A stretch of DNA of 64,000 bases from Nitrospira sp. (GCA_037045225.1 JBAOHZ010000009.1:1116001-1180000), one strand, 5' to 3'; shown: positions 19,403 through 28,572, counted from the stretch's first letter. Numbers and translations are program-made. Notes: generated by a model not told the origin, from the sequence alone.

Positions 19403-19454
19403 GGTTCGATAAACGTTCAACTCCTCGTGACCTCTCACCCGCTACGCCTCATCA

Positions 19455-19625
19455 CAAGGCTGCTCAAAATGGACGTCCAGCAAGGCCGCACCTGACGATT
19501 CTTGGCGAGCGCTCAAAACGCCTTTCCAGCAAGGCCGCAGCCGACGGAGGCGCCGGAGGCGTAGCCTTGGGGCTACGTTGAGGACGCGTCCGAGGCGAGA
19601 ACGCCGCTGGAAGGCGGTTTCGGCG
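19455..19625 (+). repeat. GC-rich intergenic repeat element, copy A (terminator-like)
   Basis: The 14-base word CCAGCAAGGCCGCA occurs twice (19477-19490 and 19526-19539), each preceded by GCTCAAAA about ten bases earlier. CGCCTTTCCAGC (19519-19530) is nearly complementary to GCTGGAAGGCG (19606-19616), giving a long imperfect hairpin. The end, CCGC-TGGAAG-GCGG followed by TTT, is terminator-like on the plus strand. Relatives are at 21723-21813 and 49386-49425. Confidence 0.55.
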
Positions 19626-19630
19626 TCTCG

Positions 19631-20812
19631 CTACAGGGCCTGAACCTCTACAGACAACACCCCCGGCAAATCCCGCACAATCGCCGTCCAACTGTCACCG
19701 CCGTCGCGGGAGGCATAGACCTGCCCACCGGTCGTCCCGAAATAGAGCCCACAGGGCTCCAGTGAATCCACTGCCATCGCGTCCCGCAGAATGTTCACAT
19801 AACAATCCTGTTGCGGCAGCCCCTTCGTGAGGGCCTCCCATTCATTGCCGCCGGTCTTGCTGCGATACACCCGGAGTTTCCCCTCCGGCGGATAATGTTC
19901 CGAATCGCTCTTGATCGGCACCACATAGACCGTATTCGGTTCATGGGCATGCACCGCAATTGGAAACCCAAAATCGCTCGGCAGGTTGCCGCTGACTTCA
20001 TGCCACGAGTCGCCGGCATCGTCGCTACGCAGGACATCCCAATGCTTCTGCATGAACAGCACGTTCGGACGTGACGGATGCATGGTAATGCGATGCACAC
20101 AGTGGCCGACTTCGACATCCGCGTCCGGCAACTCATATGGTGATGTGAGACCGCGATTGATCGGTTTCCAGGTCTTGCCGCCATCGTCGGTGCGGAAGGC
20201 CCCCGCCGCAGAGATGGCAATGTACATACGATTGGGCCGGCTCTGGTCCAACAGAATGGTATGCAGGCACATCCCTCCGGCGCCAGGCTGCCAAAGATGG
20301 CCCTTCGCGCTGCGGAGGCCCGGCAGTTCACTCCAGGTTTTGCCCCCATCCGATGATTTGAAGATTGCGGCATCCTCCGCACCGGCAAAGACCGTATCCG
20401 GATCGGTCAGCGAGGGTTCCAAGTGCCAGATGCGTTTGAACTCCCATGGCCGCTGCGTGCCGTCATAATGCTGGTGGGTGGTCAGCGGCCGGCCGGTTTC
20501 CGTCGACGCATCGTAGACGAACATGTTGCTGGCGCCATTGGGCATCCCGTCCGTCCCCATCAAATCTTCCGGTTTGGTTCCCGGCGGGTTCCAGGTCTTG
20601 CCGCCGTCATCCGACCGCTGAATCACCTGGCCGAACCAGCTGCTGGTCTGCGAGGCATACAACCGATTCGGATCGACAGGCGACGCTTTCAGATGGTACA
20701 TCTCCCAACCACCGAAGTAAGGCCCCTGCACGTCCCACCGTTTCCGTGTACCATCCGAGGTGAGGATGAACGCGCCTTTCTTCGTCCCGACAAGTACCCG
20801 TACCCGGCTCAT
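19631..20812 (-). CDS. BNR-repeat beta-propeller protein (sialidase/sortilin-like)
   Basis: The 393-residue protein has five Asp-box repeats spread along its length ([45 protein letters not shown]), the mark of a six- or seven-bladed propeller of the exo-alpha-sialidase/VPS10 type. Key sialidase catalytic residues cannot be identified by eye, so enzymatic activity should not be assumed. There is no signal peptide from the ATG at 20812, which has AAAGGAGT at good spacing, so it is probably cytoplasmic. It precedes a MoaD-like gene on the same strand. Confidence 0.87.
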   Translation of the reverse strand: MSRVRVLVGTKKGAFILTSDGTRKRWDVQGPYFGGWEMYHLKASPVDPNRLYASQTSSWFGQVIQRSDDGGKTWNPPGTKPEDLMGTDGMPNGASNMFVYDASTETGRPLTTHQHYDGTQRPWEFKRIWHLEPSLTDPDTVFAGAEDAAIFKSSDGGKTWSELPGLRSAKGHLWQPGAGGMCLHTILLDQSRPNRMYIAISAAGAFRTDDGGKTWKPINRGLTSPYELPDADVEVGHCVHRITMHPSRPNVLFMQKHWDVLRSDDAGDSWHEVSGNLPSDFGFPIAVHAHEPNTVYVVPIKSDSEHYPPEGKLRVYRSKTGGNEWEALTKGLPQQDCYVNILRDAMAVDSLEPCGLYFGTTGGQVYASRDGGDSWTAIVRDLPGVLSVEVQAL

Positions 20813-20842
20813 ATCGGACTCCTTTCTCAACCGTGAGTATTC

Positions 20843-20884
20843 CGTAACGCGTATCTCGTCGTTCGTATCTCCTGAAACGTCTGA
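20843..20884 (+). repeat. Heptameric CGT repeat, copy 2
   Basis: Six consecutive 7-base units: CGTAACG, two CGTATCT, CGTCGTT, CCTGAAA and CGTCTGA. Five of six begin CGT in register. The array sits 31-72 bases upstream of the BNR-protein start codon on the opposite strand, the same placement as copy 1 relative to the MoaD-like gene. Confidence 0.55.
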
Positions 20885-20903
20885 AGCATTCATTCTTCAC
20901 GCG

Positions 20904-21263
20904 TCACGGCAATCCAGTGATCTCCCTCACTTGCCGCACCTCAACCGTCCCGATGCGCGCGCCGGGCACCCGACCGGCAATCGCCACGGCTGCATCACGA
21001 TCCTTCCCCTCGATCAGAAAATAGCCCGCCATCTGCTCCCGCGTTTCGATGAAGGGGCCGTCGGTGACAATGGGCGTACCTTCTCGAACCCGAACGATCG
21101 CCGCCGTGGCAGCCGGGTGAACCGGCGAGGCGTGCACATACTCCCCCTTCGCATCCAATTGATGGCAGAGCCCGATCGATTCCGTCAGCAGGCCCTTCTT
21201 TGTCTCGTCGCTCATCTGCTCGAATGCCGTTTCGTCGTGATGCACCAACAAGATGAATTTCAT
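20904..21263 (-). CDS. YciI/DGPF-family protein
   Basis: This 119-residue protein has the DGPF signature TDGPFIETREQMAGYFLIE, plus the family start MKFILLVHHDE and ending GTVEVRQV. YciI-like proteins have a ferredoxin-like fold; those of the DGPF group are the usual genomic partners of ECF42 sigma factors, one of which lies at 23924-25186. The start has GGAGG upstream. A second paralogue follows at 21314, about 50 bases away. Confidence 0.92.
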   Translation of the reverse strand: MKFILLVHHDETAFEQMSDETKKGLLTESIGLCHQLDAKGEYVHASPVHPAATAAIVRVREGTPIVTDGPFIETREQMAGYFLIEGKDRDAAVAIAGRVPGARIGTVEVRQVREITGLP

Positions 21264-21313
21264 GCCGCGCCTCCACAAGGCTCATCGATCCGTGACCTTA
21301 ATCGACCGAACCA

Positions 21314-21670
21314 TCACGCACAGCCGCCCTCTTTGATCGGCCGCACCTCGATACTGCCGTACTGAGCGGCGGGAAACTTCGAGGCGATCCGGACGGCGTC
21401 GTTGAGATCTCTGACATCGATCAACAGGTACCCGCCCAGCTGCTCCTTCGTTTCAGCAAAGGGCCCATCGGTCGTGGAGACCTTCCCGGCGCGTACCCGC
21501 ACCGTCGTTGCCGCTTCGACCGGGTGAAGGGGAGAGGCTCCAAGAAGCTGTCCGTTTTGTTGCAGCTCATCACAGTAGGCCATCGATTCGTCCGACAACG
21601 CGACTCGCTGATCCCGGGGCAGGGCATTCAACGTCTTTTCTTCGACATACACCAGGCAGAGATATTTCAT
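21314..21670 (-). CDS. YciI/DGPF-family protein, second copy
   Basis: A paralogue of the neighbouring gene: MKYLCLVYVEE at the start, TTDGPFAETKEQLGGYLLI in the middle and GSIEVRPI at the end, 118 residues. AGGAG lies upstream of the ATG at 21670. The two copies are probably co-transcribed. As partners of ECF42-type sigma factors, DGPF proteins are candidates for targets or accessory factors; their biochemical role is not established. Confidence 0.92.
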   Translation of the reverse strand: MKYLCLVYVEEKTLNALPRDQRVALSDESMAYCDELQQNGQLLGASPLHPVEAATTVRVRAGKVSTTDGPFAETKEQLGGYLLIDVRDLNDAVRIASKFPAAQYGSIEVRPIKEGGCA

Positions 21671-21722
21671 GACCACTCCTCTCTCGAATGGATTCACGGT
21701 GCTAAGGGGCTACGACTGCATT

Positions 21723-21813
21723 GAGAATGCTGAACAAGCCAGGCCAGCCAGGCCAGCAGGGCCGCAGTGAGCGATACAAGAACGACGCTGGAGGGCTTTT
21801 GTGCAGCATTCTC
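21723..21813 (+). repeat. GC-rich intergenic repeat element, copy B
   Basis: The element is bounded by a perfect 10-bp inverted repeat, GAGAATGCTG (21723-21732) and CAGCATTCTC (21804-21813). Inside are three close copies of the word CCAG and the shared features of the family (CCAGCAGGGCCGCA, GCTGGAGGGCTTTT). Its right end includes part of the stop codon of the VOC gene at 21812, so the repeat may have set that gene's 3' end. Confidence 0.6.
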
Positions 21814-22228
21814 ACTTGGCGCGTTCGTTCATTTCCCATAGGGCAAACGTATTGCCCTCCGTCTCCTGACAGATCGCGAAATAGCCCATGCCGGGCACTG
21901 CCGTCTTGAGCTTGCAAATCGTGCCTCCCAGCTTCTCGACCTTCTTCATTGCCATCGTCACCGACGGCACACCCACATAGTTGGTGATGGACTGTTCCGG
22001 ATACAGACGTGGCATCAGGCCGCCGTCGGGCGTCGCATCCTTCCCCCCAGTATCAATGTGCCAGTAGTCGTCGATGGCGGCAGGAATTTTGGCGAAGCTC
22101 CAGCCAAACAATGCGCCATAAAATTTCTTCGCCCGGTCGAGATCGTCGGCGGGCACCTCAAACCAGACAACACTGGCCGCCGCCTGTGGTTTCTTCACCG
22201 CCCGTTTCTTGGTCCTGGTCGCCATCAT
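21812..22228 (-). CDS. VOC family (glyoxalase-like) protein
   Basis: The 138-residue protein has a lysine/arginine-rich leader (MMATRTKKRAVKKPQ), then a glyoxalase-type domain with VVWFEVPADDLDRAKKFYG, ALFGWSF and GYFAICQETEGNTFALWE. Metal ligands of true glyoxalases are not clearly all present, as in most of this subfamily. Stop codon lies inside repeat copy B. It is divergent from the VOC gene at 22448. Confidence 0.9.
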   Translation of the reverse strand: MMATRTKKRAVKKPQAAASVVWFEVPADDLDRAKKFYGALFGWSFAKIPAAIDDYWHIDTGGKDATPDGGLMPRLYPEQSITNYVGVPSVTMAMKKVEKLGGTICKLKTAVPGMGYFAICQETEGNTFALWEMNERAK

Positions 22229-22447
22229 GTCCTCCTTCTGTTCGTTATCCCCTTACAGAAGATAGTCGTCGGCATCGGGCAAAATCGACATGGCACAACG
22301 AACCAATGAATCGCTTATAATTTCGAGTTGTTAGGAACTCAGCACCTCCGACTCTACCTCGGCGGTAACGACCACCACCGCCCTTGCAAGCACGATCGCC
22401 AACGTGCAGCATAGGCTGGGCGCCGACCAATCGACGAAAGGAGCGAC

Positions 22448-22813
22448 ATGAAGGTCACGGACATCGCGTTCACCTGTTATCCGGTTACCGACCTCCCGCG
22501 GGCGCGGCGGTTTTATGAGGGCCTGTTGGGGCTCAAAGAATCGCGGTTTTTCGGCAAGGGAGACAAGGGGTTCGTCGAATACGATCTCGGGTCGAACACG
22601 CTCAGCATCGGAAACAGCGCACCGGATTGGAAGCCGTCCCCAGGCGGCGGGTCGGTCGGTCTCGAAGTGGAAGATTTCACCGCGGCCATTGCACGCCTCA
22701 AGGAGCACCAGTGCCCGTTCCGGCTTGAACCGCTGGAAACACCCGTCTGCCACATGGCGATCGTCTCAGACCCGGATGGGAATTCCATCATTATCCATCG
22801 ACGGAAATCCTGA
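22448..22813 (+). CDS. VOC family (glyoxalase/bleomycin-resistance-like) protein
   Basis: The 121-residue protein shows the fold in two halves: ITD-type first half (VTDIAFTCYPVTDLPRARRF, YEGLLGL) and a second half ending MAIVSDPDGNSIIIHRRK. It starts at ATG 22448 and is followed 100 bases later by an SDR gene on the same strand. Substrate unknown. Confidence 0.9.
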   Translation: MKVTDIAFTCYPVTDLPRARRFYEGLLGLKESRFFGKGDKGFVEYDLGSNTLSIGNSAPDWKPSPGGGSVGLEVEDFTAAIARLKEHQCPFRLEPLETPVCHMAIVSDPDGNSIIIHRRKS

Positions 22814-22913
22814 TGCGAGGGACGGCATCCGTTGGCGATCGGAACGTCTCCACCAACCTTGGTCCCTGGCCTGGGCTGAGAAGAAAACCCTTCAGCGTGG
22901 GAGGTCTGTTGGC

Positions 22914-23702
22914 ATGCACTTGAACTTGAATGGTCTGACCGCTCTCGTGACCGCCTCGACCGGAGGCATCGGGCTGGAAATCGCGCGCTCCCTGGCCATC
23001 GAAGGGGCACGAGTCATCGTCAACGGTCGCACACCGTCCAGCGTCGAGACGGCATTGGCGGAACTCCGCCGGAGCCTGTCCAACCTCGACCTCGTCGGCC
23101 TGGTGGCTGATAACGGCACCGCCGAGGGATGCGCGACAACCCTCTCGACCTGGTCGGAGGTCGATATCCTCGTCAACAATCTGGGTATCTACGAAGCCAT
23201 CGGATTTTTCGATGAGACAGATGCCGCCTGGCAGAAGATATTCGACGTCAATATCATGAGCGGCGTGCGGCTGGCACGACAGTATCTCAAGGGAATGTTG
23301 GCACGCGGCCATGGGCGGATCGTGTTCATCTCGAGTGAATCAGGGATTTCACCCGCGCCCGAGATGGCGCACTACAGCGCCACCAAGACGATGCAGTTGG
23401 GAATCGCTCGCTCCTTGGCTGAACTCACCAAAGGCACAACGGTCACGGTGAACTCCGTGCTCCCCGGCCCCACACGCACCGAGGGAGTTGAGAAATTCAT
23501 CCGGGATGTCTTTCCCGGCGTTCCTCAGACGGAGGCTGAACGTCGATTCATTGCGGAGAACCGTCCGACGTCCCTCATCGGTCGCCTGATCGAGCCCCGA
23601 GAAATCGGAGACATCGTCGCCTTTGTGTGCAGCGCGCGGGCGTCGGTCATCAATGGAGCCTGTATCCGCGCCGAAGGCGGACTTGTGCGCACAATATACT
23701 GA
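22914..23702 (+). CDS. Short-chain dehydrogenase/reductase
   Basis: A classical SDR of 262 residues. It has the dinucleotide-binding TASTGGIGLEIA, the NNLG motif in VDILVNNLGIY, the catalytic serine in VFISSESG and the YSATK (YxxxK) pair, followed by VNSVLPGPTRTEG. The C-terminus INGACIRAEGGLV is typical. The Arg in VIVNGRTP suggests NADP(H). The ATG at 22914 follows GGGAGG; the open frame upstream is out of phase with the VOC gene and not protein-like. Confidence 0.93.
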   Translation: MHLNLNGLTALVTASTGGIGLEIARSLAIEGARVIVNGRTPSSVETALAELRRSLSNLDLVGLVADNGTAEGCATTLSTWSEVDILVNNLGIYEAIGFFDETDAAWQKIFDVNIMSGVRLARQYLKGMLARGHGRIVFISSESGISPAPEMAHYSATKTMQLGIARSLAELTKGTTVTVNSVLPGPTRTEGVEKFIRDVFPGVPQTEAERRFIAENRPTSLIGRLIEPREIGDIVAFVCSARASVINGACIRAEGGLVRTIY

Positions 23703-23923
23703 GGGGGCAGACAAGCCGGCGACCTGTACCGACCTGGGCGCCACGGCCACAGAGGTGTGACCAACAGGTGATCAGCTGAATGGCGATACGGTTCGAGTGC
23801 GAACCCATCTGCTCCAACGCATCATTGGCCGCTTGGGGCATACCCGACATCCATTCACAGCCTACGGCGATCACCACGTCGTGCATGCGCAATTGCCCGA
23901 TCACGTGCGAGCACGCGCCCTAC

Positions 23924-25186
23924 TCAGTCGGCCAGCTCTCTCAATCGTCCCTGCAGGAACCTCCGCTCCGGTTCCTGTTGCGTAAGGCTCACGGCACGCT
24001 CATAGGAAGCCCGGGCATCTGTGTGATGCCCCAGTCGCCGGCAGAGGTCGGCTCGAACGGCATGCGCCAGGTGATAGTTCACGAGTTCGCCTCGGGAAAG
24101 AATCGCATCGACCAAGGCCAGCCCCGCTGCCGGACCGTCGCGCATCGCCACAGCCACCGCCCGATTCAGCTCGACCACGGCTGACGGCTCAGCCTGCACC
24201 AGCACATCGTAGAGACCGACGATCTGCGCCCAATCGGTCGACGCGGCATCGGGGGCTTCGGCATGCACGACGGCAATCGCGGCCTGAATGGTATAGGGAC
24301 CGACCTGACGCAACGCGAGTGCCCGCTCCACCAGCGCGGCTCCTTCGAGCATCTGCTCCCGATTCCACAACGAGCGATCTTGATGCTCCAGCAGAATCAG
24401 ATCGCCGGTCGGCGAGGTGCGCGCGGCGCGACGCGAGTCGTGCAGCAACATCACCGCCAGGAGCCCAAGGGCCTCGGGCTCTGGCAGCAACCCGATCAAC
24501 AGTCGGCCCAAACGAATCGCCTCACCGGACAGATCGTGCCGGGTGAGCGAGTCCCCCGACGAGGCGCTATACCCTTCATTAAAAACCAGGTACACGACCC
24601 GCAGCACGGCATCCAGCCGGTCAGGCAAATCGGCTGCCGAGGGCACCTCATACGGAATGCGGGCGTCACGAATCTTCCCCTTGGCCCGCACGATACGTTG
24701 CGCAATGGTGGCAGGCTTCGTGAGAAATGCGCGGGCGATCTCATCGGTCGTGAGACCGCAGACTTCGCGCAACGTCATCGCCACTTGCGTTTCTGGCGAC
24801 AAAGCAGGATGACAGCAGGTGAACATCAGCCGCAGCCGGTCATCCTCGACCGCCTCGTCGTTCCAGTCTTCGGGGTCGCTCGTGCTAAGTTCCAGGTGTC
24901 TGGCGAGTTCCGTCAAAGACGCGTCGAAGCGGGCGCGCCGTCGCAGGCCGTCGATGGCCTTGAAGCGGCCGGTGGAGACAAGCCAGGCCCTCGGATTGGC
25001 CGGCACCCCCTCCCGCGCCCACTGCTCCACGGCCACGGCGAAGGCATCGTGTAGGGCCTCTTCAGCCGTATCGAAGTCCCCAAGCAGACGAATCAAGGTG
25101 GCAAGCACCTGGCGGGAGTCCGAGCGGTACACCGACTCCACCAACTCGCGCGCCTGCCTGGATTGGTCCTCGCTCACGGTCGACAC
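23924..25186 (-). CDS. ECF-type RNA polymerase sigma factor with C-terminal TPR extension (ECF42-like)
   Basis: The first 170 residues hold sigma region 2 ([20 protein letters not shown]) and region 4 ([32 protein letters not shown]). About 230 more residues follow, with the group's [14 protein letters not shown] and [13 protein letters not shown] segments and TPR-like repeats at the end ([18 protein letters not shown]). This long extension replaces an anti-sigma factor in ECF42. DGPF proteins at 20904 and 21314 fit the known ECF42 neighbourhood, though here they are separated from it by several genes. The GTG start at 25186 has AAAGG close upstream; GTG three codons later is possible. Confidence 0.92.
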   Translation of the reverse strand: MSTVSEDQSRQARELVESVYRSDSRQVLATLIRLLGDFDTAEEALHDAFAVAVEQWAREGVPANPRAWLVSTGRFKAIDGLRRRARFDASLTELARHLELSTSDPEDWNDEAVEDDRLRLMFTCCHPALSPETQVAMTLREVCGLTTDEIARAFLTKPATIAQRIVRAKGKIRDARIPYEVPSAADLPDRLDAVLRVVYLVFNEGYSASSGDSLTRHDLSGEAIRLGRLLIGLLPEPEALGLLAVMLLHDSRRAARTSPTGDLILLEHQDRSLWNREQMLEGAALVERALALRQVGPYTIQAAIAVVHAEAPDAASTDWAQIVGLYDVLVQAEPSAVVELNRAVAVAMRDGPAAGLALVDAILSRGELVNYHLAHAVRADLCRRLGHHTDARASYERAVSLTQQEPERRFLQGRLRELAD

Positions 25187-25246
25187 ACCTTTCAGTCACT
25201 CTCCGCCACGCACACTCGTGCCGCCTCCACAGGCATCTGATCATTC

Positions 25247-25570
25247 CTACGTCCGACCCAGCTGTGCCTTGGCCTCCGGACTCATCATCTCCGGCTTCCA
25301 GACAGGATCCCATACGAGATCGACGTCCACCGAACGCGCCTCCGGCAGCTCGCGCAAAATCGCCGAGTGCACCATCTCCATCAACAATTCTTCCATCGGA
25401 CAGGCGGGCGTCGTCATCGTCATGGCCACATGCACCTGACCATCCCGCACCTCGCTGCCGTACACCAATCCCAGATCGACAATATTGACACCCAGCTCGG
25501 GATCAACCACCTGCCGCAGGGCGTCGAGTACGCGTGGGTCGGAACCTGCACTCTGTTTCTCCATCGTCAT
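25247..25570 (-). CDS. DUF59/MIP18-family iron-sulfur assembly protein (PaaD/SufT-like)
   Basis: The 107-residue protein has VLDALRQVVDPELGVNIVDL, GLVYGSEV and the cysteine motif TTPACPMEE, which together define DUF59 (MIP18) proteins that help load iron-sulfur clusters. It is the last of three minus-strand genes with the NnrS-like and hemerythrin genes; that grouping is common in nitric-oxide or anaerobic stress modules. The gap to the NnrS-like gene is about 48 bases. Confidence 0.92.
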   Translation of the reverse strand: MTMEKQSAGSDPRVLDALRQVVDPELGVNIVDLGLVYGSEVRDGQVHVAMTMTTPACPMEELLMEMVHSAILRELPEARSVDVDLVWDPVWKPEMMSPEAKAQLGRT

Positions 25571-25618
25571 TCAACTGATCCTTTCACCGGCAACACCGCC
25601 GTCTGCCTGCCGCATACA

Positions 25619-26719
25619 TCACGAGGTCCGGATTTCCACTCGTCCCGCTTGCGCCGGAGGACTCTGCAGCGCCGACACCGTGTTGACGAGAAACAGGAGC
25701 AGCGTCACGGCATTGAGCAGGCCGCCGACTTGGCGACCAGCGCTCCACCCTGCCGCGTCACCGATGAGACGCAGACACAAGGTGATGTGCAGCAGAACCA
25801 CATGCGCATAAAACAGCGGACGATAGGTCATCCTCGCGCCAAGCACCGCCGGAAAGATGATCGGCGCATGGGCGAAGATCATCGCAAAGACGAACCCAAG
25901 AAAAAAGGCATGCAACGTGGCGTCATACTTCGGGCCTACCGGCATACCGCCGAACAGCATGGCGCACAACCCGCTGATGCCGAGCCAGACATACCCAGTG
26001 AGGAGGCAGATCGCAATGAATCGCGTCAGCCCTGTTTGCTTGACGGTTCGCCTTGCGATGTCATGCCGTCCCAACCACAGGGCGAGACCGACCAGCCCCA
26101 CCCCGAACACACGAACACCGCCGTCATACGACCAGCCCAGAAGCAGTAGCCCGGTGAGCAGGATGCCGAGCAGCAACAGAAACGCCGCCTGCGCGGCTCC
26201 GCTCACCTGCTGCAACCGGGCCAGCTCCAAACGCTCACCGGCAATGGTTACCACCAGAAACGCCGCCCACCAGAAGACAACCAGAAAAACCGGCCATCCG
26301 AGACACCAGAGCAGATTGCCCGACGCCCACAGAATGGCCCCGCCACCCATGGTGAACGTATACAGCGCCGGATGACGGCGAACGATCGCCGCAAAGATCG
26401 CCACCAGCCCGAGGCTGCCGGCAAGGATCGACAATTGCGCCGCAAGAAGCGGGGCTCCGACGATCAAGCCCACACCGCCGAGTCCCGTCAGCAACGGCGC
26501 GGCATAGGCCCAGGGACGAGCCAACGCGACCGCACGCTCCAAACTGATCAACGTGCCCAGGAAACAGGACACCATGAGCGGGCCATGCAACGAGGAAAAT
26601 CCAGCCCGCGGGAGCGGGACGTTCCACCCGAGCCGCGCAAGCCCCGCCCACAGACCTGTGAGCAATGCAAGCATGCCCAAAGCCAAGAGCGGAAGACGTT
26701 GAGGGTGTCGGACAACCAT
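25619..26719 (-). CDS. NnrS-like polytopic membrane protein
   Basis: The 366-residue protein has about 11-12 hydrophobic helices. Features include LHGPLMVSCFLGTLISLERA, TMGGGAILWASGNLLWCLGW and DATLHAFFLGFVFAMIFAHA followed by PIIFPAVLG, with histidines inside helices that resemble heme- or copper-binding positions in NnrS. NnrS proteins protect against nitric oxide stress. Similarity here is by layout rather than strict motif. The hemerythrin gene ends 18 bases before this start, supporting one operon. Confidence 0.75.
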   Translation of the reverse strand: MVVRHPQRLPLLALGMLALLTGLWAGLARLGWNVPLPRAGFSSLHGPLMVSCFLGTLISLERAVALARPWAYAAPLLTGLGGVGLIVGAPLLAAQLSILAGSLGLVAIFAAIVRRHPALYTFTMGGGAILWASGNLLWCLGWPVFLVVFWWAAFLVVTIAGERLELARLQQVSGAAQAAFLLLLGILLTGLLLLGWSYDGGVRVFGVGLVGLALWLGRHDIARRTVKQTGLTRFIAICLLTGYVWLGISGLCAMLFGGMPVGPKYDATLHAFFLGFVFAMIFAHAPIIFPAVLGARMTYRPLFYAHVVLLHITLCLRLIGDAAGWSAGRQVGGLLNAVTLLLFLVNTVSALQSPPAQAGRVEIRTS

Positions 26720-26737
26720 AGGCGCGAAAACTTTCTG

Positions 26738-27292
26738 TCAGGATACCCGGGTCGGAGGCATCGACACATCGCGACCTGAGTCTGTATCCAGGCGATAGCC
26801 GGCCCGCTCCAAGGTGCGGCGCAACGTGGTCATCACCGCAGCGCTGTCGGAATGCGGCATCACAGCCACCGGCGGGGCGGCGCGCAATGCCGTCAGTAGT
26901 GACTCGGCTTCGAAACCAGCCCGCTGATCGCAAAGATCGTACACACCACCAGGGCCTTCTTCCAACGCATTATGATCCGTCAGCAAGCGTCGGATAGTCG
27001 CCAGGATCGTAGGGGTTGGCGTGGGCATGAGCAACGTGGCCAATGCGCCGTGATCGAGTCGAAGCTTGGCGGCCATCGGCAACGGGTCCCCGCCACGCCA
27101 TCGTTGGACGACAGGAAACAGAATCTTCTCCTCCATGCCGATGTGGCGAAGCAGTCCGGCGCGGAATTGATCGTACGCCTGGTGATTGACCTGCCCCGAC
27201 TCGGCTACCGCCGATTGCAGCAATATATCAAGCCGTCGATGATCCTCAGCGAGGAATTGCTCAAGAAGCCCTGCATCCCTGCCCTCCTTCAT
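26738..27292 (-). CDS. Hemerythrin-like di-iron protein
   Basis: A four-helix hemerythrin domain is visible: FLAEDHRRLDILL (first His), LLRHIGMEEKILFP (His and Glu), RLDHGALATLL and LLTDHNALEEG (HxxxE). These supply the usual di-iron ligands. Hemerythrin-domain proteins bind O2 or NO, or act in iron-sulfur repair (RIC/YtfE type). About 60 C-terminal residues past the domain, with MPHSDSAAVMTTLRRTLERA, are unassigned. First gene of the hemerythrin, NnrS-like, DUF59 operon. Confidence 0.85.
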   Translation of the reverse strand: MKEGRDAGLLEQFLAEDHRRLDILLQSAVAESGQVNHQAYDQFRAGLLRHIGMEEKILFPVVQRWRGGDPLPMAAKLRLDHGALATLLMPTPTPTILATIRRLLTDHNALEEGPGGVYDLCDQRAGFEAESLLTALRAAPPVAVMPHSDSAAVMTTLRRTLERAGYRLDTDSGRDVSMPPTRVS

Positions 27293-27424
27293 GCACGCAC
27301 TCCCATCATGCCATACGTTTCGTCCAACGCCCGCGAGTCAACCGCGCCCCGACTTCCCTGCCTCGATCCAAGCTTGCCCCGGCTGTTGCTGGACTGTGTC
27401 GAGCGGTAAGGGACGGCAGACCCG

Positions 27425-27754
27425 CTACTTGGTGCGGACCTTTACGACCACAGCGGCCACTTGATCCAGGCGCAGGGTGGCATCGAAAAATTCCATGCCA
27501 CTCAGTTCGCTGAGCAGCACCGCCTGCGTCCCGACCTTGGCCACCTTCCCATCGAGATCCTGCCCGGAGAGCAGCTTGATCTTCACCCGTTTGCCGACCT
27601 GTTGTTCAAGGAGCTGACGCATGACATCCGGGCTGTTGAGTTCGACCGTCGAGTCCTCGGCCGGTACGGAAGGGACACCGACAAAAGCCCCGCCAAGTAA
27701 CCAGAGGAACAGCACCACCAAGCTCAATCCCGCTCGTCCCCCACGATGCCGCAT
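27425..27754 (-). CDS. Exported small Sm/SH3-like protein, unknown
   Basis: The 109-residue protein has a signal peptide (LSLVVLFLWLLGGAFVGVP, cleaved near VPAED). The mature part looks like a small beta-barrel: QQVGKRVKIKLLSGQDLDGK, then VGTQAVLLSEL and LDQVAAVVVKVR, as in Sm-like or KOW-type folds. GGAGG five bases before the ATG at 27754 fixes the start. It is divergent from lemA at 28023. Function unknown. Confidence 0.7.
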   Translation of the reverse strand: MRHRGGRAGLSLVVLFLWLLGGAFVGVPSVPAEDSTVELNSPDVMRQLLEQQVGKRVKIKLLSGQDLDGKVAKVGTQAVLLSELSGMEFFDATLRLDQVAAVVVKVRTK

Positions 27755-28022
27755 ACACACCTCCTTGAAGTGACCACCGGCCCGGCTGCCGATTCGAGGG
27801 CCATTCCCCGCAACAGTTCACGTCGCGGGAGAATACCTGGGGCACCGCACAAAGTCACGCGCGGTCAAGCTATTCGGCAGACCTTCCCCACCCGCAGGAA
27901 CCGCGGCACATCTTGCTCCGCCGCAAGACAAGGAACCAGCCTCGGCTTTACAGATTTCAGGGGGCAGGCTATCATCCCGGAAGGTCCGTACGTACCTCAC
28001 CTCAATCCGTAAGGAGACACCG

Positions 28023-28571
28023 ATGGGCTGGATGGTCCTCGCCACGTTGATCGTGTTTCTAATGATCGTCATCGGCATGTATAACTCGCTCGTCCGTCTC
28101 CGCGCCGCCTGCGAAAGCGCCTGGGCCGATATCGACGTACAGCTCAAGCGCCGGTACGATCTGATTCCCAACCTCGTGGAAACCGTCAAGGCCTATGCCG
28201 CCCATGAGAAGGGCGCGCTGGAAGCCGTGATCAACGCCCGGGCGAAAGCCATGTCGGCACAGGGCCCCGAGGCGAAAGGCGCGGCGGAAAACCAGCTGAG
28301 CCAATCGCTGAAATCCCTGTTTGCCCTCGCCGAAGCCTACCCGCAATTGCGGGCAGTGGAAGCCTTCAACCAACTCCAGGGCAGCCTCAATCAAATCGAA
28401 GAGGCCGTGCAGAACGCCCGGCGCTATTACAATGCCGTGGTCCGCGACTACAATGCGAAGACCCAGGAGATTCCCACCAACCTCATTGCCGGCTGGTTTA
28501 ATTTCGTCGGCCGCCAGTTCTTCGAACTCACGGACACCATCCAACGCGAGCCACCACGGGTGCAGTTCTAG
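28023..28571 (+). CDS. lemA: LemA family protein
   Basis: A 182-residue LemA protein: an N-terminal anchor helix (WMVLATLIVFLMIVIGMYN), the RLRAACESAWADIDVQLKRR signature, DLIPNLVETVKAYA, and the closing NAVVRDYNAKTQEIPTNLIA segment. LemA proteins are small membrane-anchored helical bundles often paired with DUF2207 or M48 peptidase genes. Here the DUF2207 gene starts one base after this stop codon. GGAG lies upstream of the ATG. Confidence 0.96.
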   Translation: MGWMVLATLIVFLMIVIGMYNSLVRLRAACESAWADIDVQLKRRYDLIPNLVETVKAYAAHEKGALEAVINARAKAMSAQGPEAKGAAENQLSQSLKSLFALAEAYPQLRAVEAFNQLQGSLNQIEEAVQNARRYYNAVVRDYNAKTQEIPTNLIAGWFNFVGRQFFELTDTIQREPPRVQF

Positions 28572-28572
28572 C

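Noticed and set aside
19631..20812. True sialidase activity of the BNR protein
   Set aside because: Asp-boxes alone do not show activity; the arginine triad and nucleophile could not be identified and there is no signal peptide.
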